From contig CANQLR010000002.1 in the NCBI GenBank assembly GCA_947624745.1, forward strand, positions 85,562 through 149,561: 64,000 nt of DNA. Direction: 5' to 3'. A model generated the notes under the pieces. That model was given only the letters and a program-made list of their open reading frames with translations. It was not told where the DNA came from and searched no databases. Of this stretch, positions 59,430-64,000 are shown piece by piece (the first letter of the stretch is position 1; each line of letters begins with the position of its first letter). The position numbers and the translations under genes are program-made. This DNA comes from an uncultured Clostridia bacterium. Its GTDB lineage: Bacteria; Bacillota; Clostridia; Oscillospirales; Ruminococcaceae.

Positions 59430-61376
59430 CTATGAATTTATCAGATAATCCTCGATAGCTTCCTTGACCTTTTCGACCGCCTCTTCAACGGTAGTTTCAA
59501 GCTGCGCGCCGGCCATGGTCTGGTGTCCGCCGCCGCCTATTTTTTCCATAATGACCTGTACGTTGAAGGCGTCGAGAGATCTTGCAGAAATGTAGCAAAC
59601 GCCCTCCTGACGGTATATTACAAAGGACGCCCTTACCCCGACTATCCCTAAAAGGTCATCGGCGGCCTGGGGCGCTGCGAGCCGAAGCTCGGGCGCAGAG
59701 GAGTCGGTGGTCGCGATGGCGCAGCCGTGGAAAAGCTTTGCGGACTGTATCAGAACGCTCTTTTCGCGGTATGTTTCCAGAGAATCGGCAAAGAGCCGCT
59801 TTACCGTGACAGTGTCGGCGCCGAGCTTTTTAAGGTAGGCCGCCGCCTCGAAGGTCCTTGCGCCGGAACGCATGACGAAGTTTTTGGTGTCGAGCATAAT
59901 GCCGCACAAAAGCGCCTCGGCCTCGGCGATGTTTATCTTGCAGTCCGCGCCGAAGTACTGAATGAGCTCGGTCGACATCTCGCAGGCCGAGGAGGCAAAC
60001 GGCTCGTGGAAGAATATCACCGCGTTGTCGATGTGATTTACCATCATGCGGTGATGATCAATTACGACCACCTGCTTCGCCTGCTCGTAAAGCTCCTTCG
60101 AGTCCAAAATATCGGGGTTATGGGTGTCGCAGATTATAAGAAGGTCCCGCTCGCCCATCGAAGCCCTCGCGTCGGACAGCGACATGAAGCAGTCTGCGCC
60201 GCAGTGCTCCGAAATATGCGCGACAAGCGACTTCGAGAGGTTTCTTTCCATGTCTAAAACGCAGTAGGCGCTCTTTCCCATGCTCCTAAACGCCCCGCAG
60301 AGACCGACCGACGCGCCCACGGCGTCGAAATCGGCGAAGCGGTGCCCCATTATGTAAACGGTCTGGCAGTTCGAGACAAGCTCCAAAAGCGCGGTAGCTA
60401 TGACCCTTGTTCTCACCTTGGCGGATTTTTCCACGCCCTTCGACACTCCTCCGAAGAACTCAAACCCGCTCTCAGTCTTAACGGCGGCCTGGTCTCCTCC
60501 CCGCCCGAGGCACATATCAAGCGCCTGCCGGGCGAATTTCTCGCTCTCGGAAAGGTCCTTAGCTCCCCTGCCGACGCCGATCGAGAGGGTCACGTTCGAG
60601 CGCTCGCCAAGGCTTATCTCGCGGGCCTTGTCGAGTATATCGAAGCGGCGCTCGATCATCGGGCTTAAGTGCCGCTCCTCGACGACGCAGTAGAACCTGT
60701 CGGAGGACAGGCGGTGCAGAATGCCGTTCGTGGGCTCGATAAAGCTCTCGAAAAGCTTGTCGATCTGCGCGCGGATTCCGGCCTTGTCGCTCTCCTTGGA
60801 GTTCTGGAGGACCTCCTCGTAGTTGTCGACCGCGATCAGCATGACCGTCTTTTTGGAGGCCCGGAACTCCTGCTCCAGGGCGACCTGCTGGGAGCAGTCG
60901 GAAAAGCTGACTATCGACAGCCCCGACTCGTGCTCCTTGGCCTTTACGCGGTAGTGGCGGTCGAGGATCTTCACGACCGCGCCGGAGTCGCTGTAATATT
61001 TGGAAACGTTATTCCCCAAAAGCTCGGAGAGTGGTATTCCGTATACACGGTCGTCGTCGAAGATGCTCTCCTCGAAGCTTTTGTTATACCAGATTATCAT
61101 TTTTTCGGGGTCGGCAATGACTATCGGCGAGGGATAGTCGTAAAACTCCTCGCGGCAGGTCTTTAAGATATTTCGGTCAATGCCGGTGACGTAGCGGGTA
61201 ACGTTTCGGGCGACTATCCCGACGATAACGCCGAGTACCGCGTCGCAAAGGACTATCATCGCGGCGGCGGCAGCCGAGACGTTATCTCCCCGAAGGTAAA
61301 ACAGGACCGCCGAGGCAAGCGATACGCCCATCAGTATAGAAAGAGGTATCAGAACAAGGTGCAGCCGCTTTTTCAA
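59430..61376 (-). CDS. gdpP: GdpP-type c-di-AMP phosphodiesterase
   Basis: Membrane-bound DHH-family phosphodiesterase that lowers c-di-AMP. The 648 residues have two N-terminal membrane helices, a PAS-like region (about 90-160), a degenerate GGDEF region, then DHH motifs [20 protein letters not shown] and VIDHHRM, and the DHHA1 motif [10 protein letters not shown]. The start is a TTG at 61376 with AAAGGA upstream; no ATG fits. It stands upstream of rplI-dnaB, as gdpP does in Bacillus and Staphylococcus. Confidence 0.94.
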   Translation of the reverse strand: MKKRLHLVLIPLSILMGVSLASAVLFYLRGDNVSAAAAAMIVLCDAVLGVIVGIVARNVTRYVTGIDRNILKTCREEFYDYPSPIVIADPEKMIIWYNKSFEESIFDDDRVYGIPLSELLGNNVSKYYSDSGAVVKILDRHYRVKAKEHESGLSIVSFSDCSQQVALEQEFRASKKTVMLIAVDNYEEVLQNSKESDKAGIRAQIDKLFESFIEPTNGILHRLSSDRFYCVVEERHLSPMIERRFDILDKAREISLGERSNVTLSIGVGRGAKDLSESEKFARQALDMCLGRGGDQAAVKTESGFEFFGGVSKGVEKSAKVRTRVIATALLELVSNCQTVYIMGHRFADFDAVGASVGLCGAFRSMGKSAYCVLDMERNLSKSLVAHISEHCGADCFMSLSDARASMGERDLLIICDTHNPDILDSKELYEQAKQVVVIDHHRMMVNHIDNAVIFFHEPFASSACEMSTELIQYFGADCKINIAEAEALLCGIMLDTKNFVMRSGARTFEAAAYLKKLGADTVTVKRLFADSLETYREKSVLIQSAKLFHGCAIATTDSSAPELRLAAPQAADDLLGIVGVRASFVIYRQEGVCYISARSLDAFNVQVIMEKIGGGGHQTMAGAQLETTVEEAVEKVKEAIEDYLINS

Positions 61377-61410
61377 ATTGATCAGTCCTTTCCCTGTGAA
61401 TTTATGCGGA

Positions 61411-63411
61411 TCAGATGTCCATTATGTCGGGTATCACCATCGGGCGGCGCTTGGTCTTCTGGAAGAAGAAGTCGCCGAGCTCGTCTCTTAAGCGGTTTTT
61501 GATGGCGGGATAGTCGTGGCGGGTCTTGAGCTCGTCAAGAAGGACATTTTTGGCAAGCTCCTTCGCCTTGTCCATGAGCTCCTCGCTCTCACGCTCGTAC
61601 ACAAAGCCGCGGGATATGACGTCGGGTCCCGAAAGAAGCCGTCTGTCCATTTTATCTATGGTGAGGGTGACGACGATAACGCCGTCCTGCGCAAGGTGCT
61701 TTCTGTCCTTAAGAACTATCGCGCCGACGTCGCCGACCCCGTAGCCGTCGACCATTACCTTGCCGGAGGGTACGCTGCCGGTTATCTTCATGGTCTCGCC
61801 GTTGGTCTCGATGACGTTACCGATGTCGGCGATGATTATCCTGTCCTCGGGCATGCCCATTTCGCGGGCGGTGCGGGCGTGGCGGTCAAGGTGCTTGAAC
61901 TCGCCGTGCACCGGCACGAAGAATTTCGGTCTTGTGAGGGCCAAGATGAGCTTTTGCTCCTCGCGGCAGGCGTGCCCCGAGACGTGGACCTCATACATTT
62001 CCTCGTATACTACCTCCGCTCCGAGCTTTAAAAGCTCGTTCACGACCCTGCCGACGAACTTTTCGTTGCCGGGTATCGGGCGGGCGGAGATGATGATATA
62101 ATCGTTCGGGGTAACGCTCACCTGGCGGTGGTCATTGAGGGCCATTCTTGTGAGCGCGCTCATAGGCTCGCCTTGGCTGCCGGTAGTTATCAGTACTATC
62201 TTGTCGTCGGGGTAGCTTCGCATCTTGTCGATGTCGATAAGAACGCCGTCGGGTATCTTAAGATAGCCGAGGTCGACCCCGAGCTTGATGACGTTTACCA
62301 TCGAGCGGCCGAAAACCGTCACCTTGCGGCCGTATTTCACGGCGCAGTTTATTATCTGCTGCACCCTGTGGACGTTTGAGGAGAAGGTCGCGATGATAAT
62401 TCTCTTTTTATCGGCCTTGTTGAAGAGGTTGTCAAAGGTCTCGCCGACCTTTCTTTCGGAGGGGGTGAAGCTCGGGCGCTCAGAGTTGGTGGAGTCGGCC
62501 AGAAGCGCCAGCACTCCCTCGCTGCCGAGCTCGGCAAAGCGGGGAAGATCAATTATCCCGCCCTCAATCGGGGTATAGTCGACCTTGAAGTCGCCGGTGT
62601 GGATGATTATTCCCGCGGGAGTTCTTACAGCGACTGCGACCGCGTCGGGGATAGAGTGATTTACCCTTATAAATTCGGCCGTGAGCCCGCCGAGGCGGAC
62701 GGTATCGCCCGGGGCGACCGTAAGAAGCTTCACGCCGCCGAGATTATGCTCCTTGAGCTTCGATTCTATGAGCCCGAGGGTGAGCTTTGTGCCGTAGATG
62801 GGGACGTTCATCTTCTTAAGAAGGTAGGGTATGCCGCCGATGTGGTCCTCGTGACCGTGGGTCACGACGACGCCGCGAACCTTGTCCTTATTCTTCTCGA
62901 CATAGGTAAAATCGGGTATGACGATGTCGACCCCCGGCATTTCGGCGTCCGGGAAGGTCATTCCGCAGTCGATGATCACTATGTCCTGCGCGGTCTCGAT
63001 GAGATACATATTTTTTCCAATCTCGTTGAGGCCGCCGAGGGAGATGATCCTGACAGGCTGCTTTTTGCTGCCGACCGCCAAAGAGCCGCCTGCCACCTTG
63101 GGCGCGGGCTCGAAGCTGTGCGGCATTGCGCCCTGTGCGGGCTGGGACTTTTTCTGCCGATTTTCCGAAGGCTTGCCGCCGGAGTTTCTTCTTGCGTTCT
63201 CCTTTTTCGGCTGATTCTTCTGGGGCTGTTCCTTTTTCGGCTGCTCTTTTTTTGCAGCCTCCTGCTTAGAGGATTTCTTGAGTTTTTTTCCGCCTCTGTA
63301 CTGCGCTGATTTCTTTGAGAGCGGCGGGGCGGAAATTGCCGCCGCTATGGCCTGGTCAAGCGCGGAAATATCCGCCTTGCGAGGCTTTTTTCTTTCTTTG
63401 TTGTTTGCCAT
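61411..63411 (-). CDS. rnj: Ribonuclease J with long basic N-terminal extension
   Basis: Metallo-beta-lactamase/beta-CASP ribonuclease with 5'-exo and endo activity in mRNA turnover. The core (from about residue 117, QPVRIISLGGLNEIGKN) has the zinc motif THGHEDHIGG and later STNSERPSFTPSE and the C-terminal dimer domain. The 666-residue protein is about 110 residues longer than typical RNase J because of an N-terminal extension rich in Lys, Gln, Pro and Asn with KKEQPKKEQPQ-type repeats, probably disordered and RNA- or partner-binding. The start at 63411 has AGGAC ahead; the frame is open further upstream without support. First gene of the rnj-to-ftsH run. Confidence 0.94.
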   Translation of the reverse strand: MANNKERKKPRKADISALDQAIAAAISAPPLSKKSAQYRGGKKLKKSSKQEAAKKEQPKKEQPQKNQPKKENARRNSGGKPSENRQKKSQPAQGAMPHSFEPAPKVAGGSLAVGSKKQPVRIISLGGLNEIGKNMYLIETAQDIVIIDCGMTFPDAEMPGVDIVIPDFTYVEKNKDKVRGVVVTHGHEDHIGGIPYLLKKMNVPIYGTKLTLGLIESKLKEHNLGGVKLLTVAPGDTVRLGGLTAEFIRVNHSIPDAVAVAVRTPAGIIIHTGDFKVDYTPIEGGIIDLPRFAELGSEGVLALLADSTNSERPSFTPSERKVGETFDNLFNKADKKRIIIATFSSNVHRVQQIINCAVKYGRKVTVFGRSMVNVIKLGVDLGYLKIPDGVLIDIDKMRSYPDDKIVLITTGSQGEPMSALTRMALNDHRQVSVTPNDYIIISARPIPGNEKFVGRVVNELLKLGAEVVYEEMYEVHVSGHACREEQKLILALTRPKFFVPVHGEFKHLDRHARTAREMGMPEDRIIIADIGNVIETNGETMKITGSVPSGKVMVDGYGVGDVGAIVLKDRKHLAQDGVIVVTLTIDKMDRRLLSGPDVISRGFVYERESEELMDKAKELAKNVLLDELKTRHDYPAIKNRLRDELGDFFFQKTKRRPMVIPDIMDI

Positions 63412-63521
63412 AATGTCCTTTCTTAAAGTATATATGAATTTTTTCGCCGCATGGGCGTGTAAGCTCGACACAGGGGCGTTCGGAAACGCGACGCCACTAT
63501 CCCACAATATGAGATGATAAC

Positions 63522-63550
63522 ATTGTACTACATTTTTTCGGAAATGTCAA
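63522..63550 (-). promoter_or_regulatory. Sigma-A promoter for rnj and downstream genes
   Basis: TTGACA (63545-63550) and TACAAT (63522-63527) on the minus strand, 17-base spacer. It gives a ~105-base leader ahead of rnj in which I see no clear regulatory fold. Confidence 0.85.
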
Positions 63551-63682
63551 GAAGAATCGGGGGGAGGAGGGGGAAGGTGGCGAAGCCCCGGGCGGCAGGA
63601 GGCTTAGTGCTGTCTTTGGGCTATGCAAGACCCCGGCGGGGAACCCCTGACGGTTTCCCCGCACCCCTTTCCGGCGTGAAGA

Positions 63683-63772
63683 GCGAAGCCTCGGGTGCGC
63701 CTTCGGCGCACCCGCCCGCCGCGCAAGCGCGGCGGGAGGCCGGCAGCTCCGCTGCCGGCCTCGGGGCTTCGC
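63683..63772. repeat. Cloverleaf repeat copy 4
   Basis: Outer stem GCGAAGCCTCG (63683-63693) pairs with CGGGGCTTCGC (63762-63772) with one T-G wobble. Inner hairpins: GGTGCGCC/GGCGCACC with loop TTC (63694-63712), CCCGCCGCGC/GCGCGGCGGG with loop AA (63715-63736), AGGCCGGCAGC/GCTGCCGGCCT with loop TCC (63737-63761). Confidence 0.88.
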
Positions 63773-63868
63773 CCCGTGGGGCAGGAGGCTAAGTGCTGTC
63801 TTTAGACTATGCGCGACCCCGGCGGGGAACCCCTAACGGTTTCCCCGCGCCCCTTTCCGGCGTGAAGA

Positions 63869-63958
63869 GCGAAGCCCCGGGTGCGCCTTCGGCGCACCCG
63901 CCCGCCGCGCAAGCGCGGCGGGCGGCCGGCAGCTCCGCTGCCGGCCTCGGGGCTTCGC
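63869..63958. repeat. Cloverleaf repeat copy 5
   Basis: The same element in the second tandem unit. Compared with copy 4, the T in the outer stem is C, restoring a perfect outer helix, and the second hairpin gains a G-C pair at its base (GCCCGCCGCGC/GCGCGGCGGGC). Confidence 0.88.
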
Positions 63959-64000
63959 CCCGTGGGGCAGGAGGCTAAGTGCTGTCTTTAGACTATGCGC

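Larger units (their letters stand above)
63594..64000. repeat. 186-bp tandem repeat array running off the window
   Basis: Units begin GGCAGGAGGCT at 63594, 63780 and 63966, exactly 186 bases apart; the first two are complete and about 95% identical by eye, the third is cut by the window end. Each unit has a ~90-base lead with a GGGGAACC/GGTTTCCCC hairpin, then one cloverleaf. The period is a multiple of three, so open frames appear in phase, but each carries an in-frame TAA and they are not credible genes. Confidence 0.92.

Noticed and set aside
63514..63978. In-phase open frames through the tandem repeat as a repeat protein
   Set aside because: Each unit contains an in-frame stop, there is no ribosome binding site, and the translation is Gly/Ala/Pro/Arg-rich by-product of G+C-rich palindromes.
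63594..64000. Tandem repeats as a CRISPR array
   Set aside because: The 186-bp units are nearly identical over their whole length, with no short repeat/unique spacer pattern and no cas genes.

Overview
The window looks like a chromosomal segment of an anaerobic, fibre-degrading clostridium (Firmicutes/Bacillota, Clostridia, most like the Oscillospiraceae/Ruminococcaceae). This rests on Gram-positive PolC, RNase J, a GdpP-type phosphodiesterase, a YlmC/YmxH-type protein, a T-box and a lysine riboswitch, a ferredoxin-linked 2-oxoacid oxidoreductase, the DapL route to lysine, and xylan-degrading enzymes. Base composition is moderately G+C-rich. No rRNA, tRNA, CRISPR array, phage or insertion sequence was recognised. 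Promoters read by eye repeatedly show sigma-A type -35/-10 boxes 17 bases apart.

Layout. 1-4.1 kb: end of a membrane protein gene, then (minus strand) rpsB-tsf followed by a methyltransferase and rsmA; rpsB has a promoter and a long hairpin leader. 4.2-4.9 kb: gene-free repeat block. 5.0-18.6 kb, minus strand: gpsA and plsY, then pyrH-frr-uppS-cdsA-dxr-rseP-ispG-polC, then a Cys-rich unknown and a YlmC/YmxH gene. 18.7-23.8 kb: der, rpmF, yceD, a small P-loop gene, pgi, and a penicillin-binding-protein homologue whose three catalytic motifs are all altered. 24-29 kb, plus strand: lon-ysxC, then a TrpR-like gene, a methyltransferase and hslO. 29.2-33.6 kb, minus strand: ilvE, a four-gene 2-oxoacid:ferredoxin oxidoreductase (VOR type) and a P-loop ATPase. 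33.7-34.2 kb: two inverted copies of a dispersed repeat. 34.2-36.8 kb: a T-box leader controlling an HTH-cupin-acyl-CoA synthetase fusion. 37.1-38.8 kb: GH51 arabinofuranosidase and a small Cys protein. 38.9-44.4 kb: pspC, then a lysine-riboswitch operon dapA-lysA-dapF-dapL plus a formate/nitrite-type transporter. 44.5-50.0 kb: GH10 xylanase lipoprotein, M16C peptidase, CE1-like esterase lipoprotein. 50.1-50.6 kb: repeat block. 50.6-53.7 kb: ABC-F protein and a P-loop protein. 53.8-63.4 kb, minus strand: rnj-gdpP-rplI-dnaB-tilS-hpt-ftsH. 63.6 kb to the end: 186-bp tandem repeats.

Two things stand out. First, the gene-free blocks at 4.2-4.6, 50.2-50.6 and 63.6-64.0 kb hold at least five copies of a ~90-96 bp element that folds as a nearly perfect four-helix cloverleaf. 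It has a near-invariant outer stem (GGGCGAAGCCCC / GGGGCTTCGCCC) and three inner hairpins whose sequences differ between loci while staying fully paired, usually with three-base loops. A second family (4.7, 33.7 and 34.0 kb) is a string of hairpins that also covary between copies. I do not know a named family that matches either.

Second, the T-box-controlled acyl-CoA synthetase, the VOR-type oxidoreductase and IlvE could together turn branched short-chain fatty acids into branched-chain amino acids: activation, reductive carboxylation, transamination. The apparent T-box specifier is AUC (isoleucine). GH10, GH51 and CE1-like enzymes supply xylan breakdown from separate transcription units.
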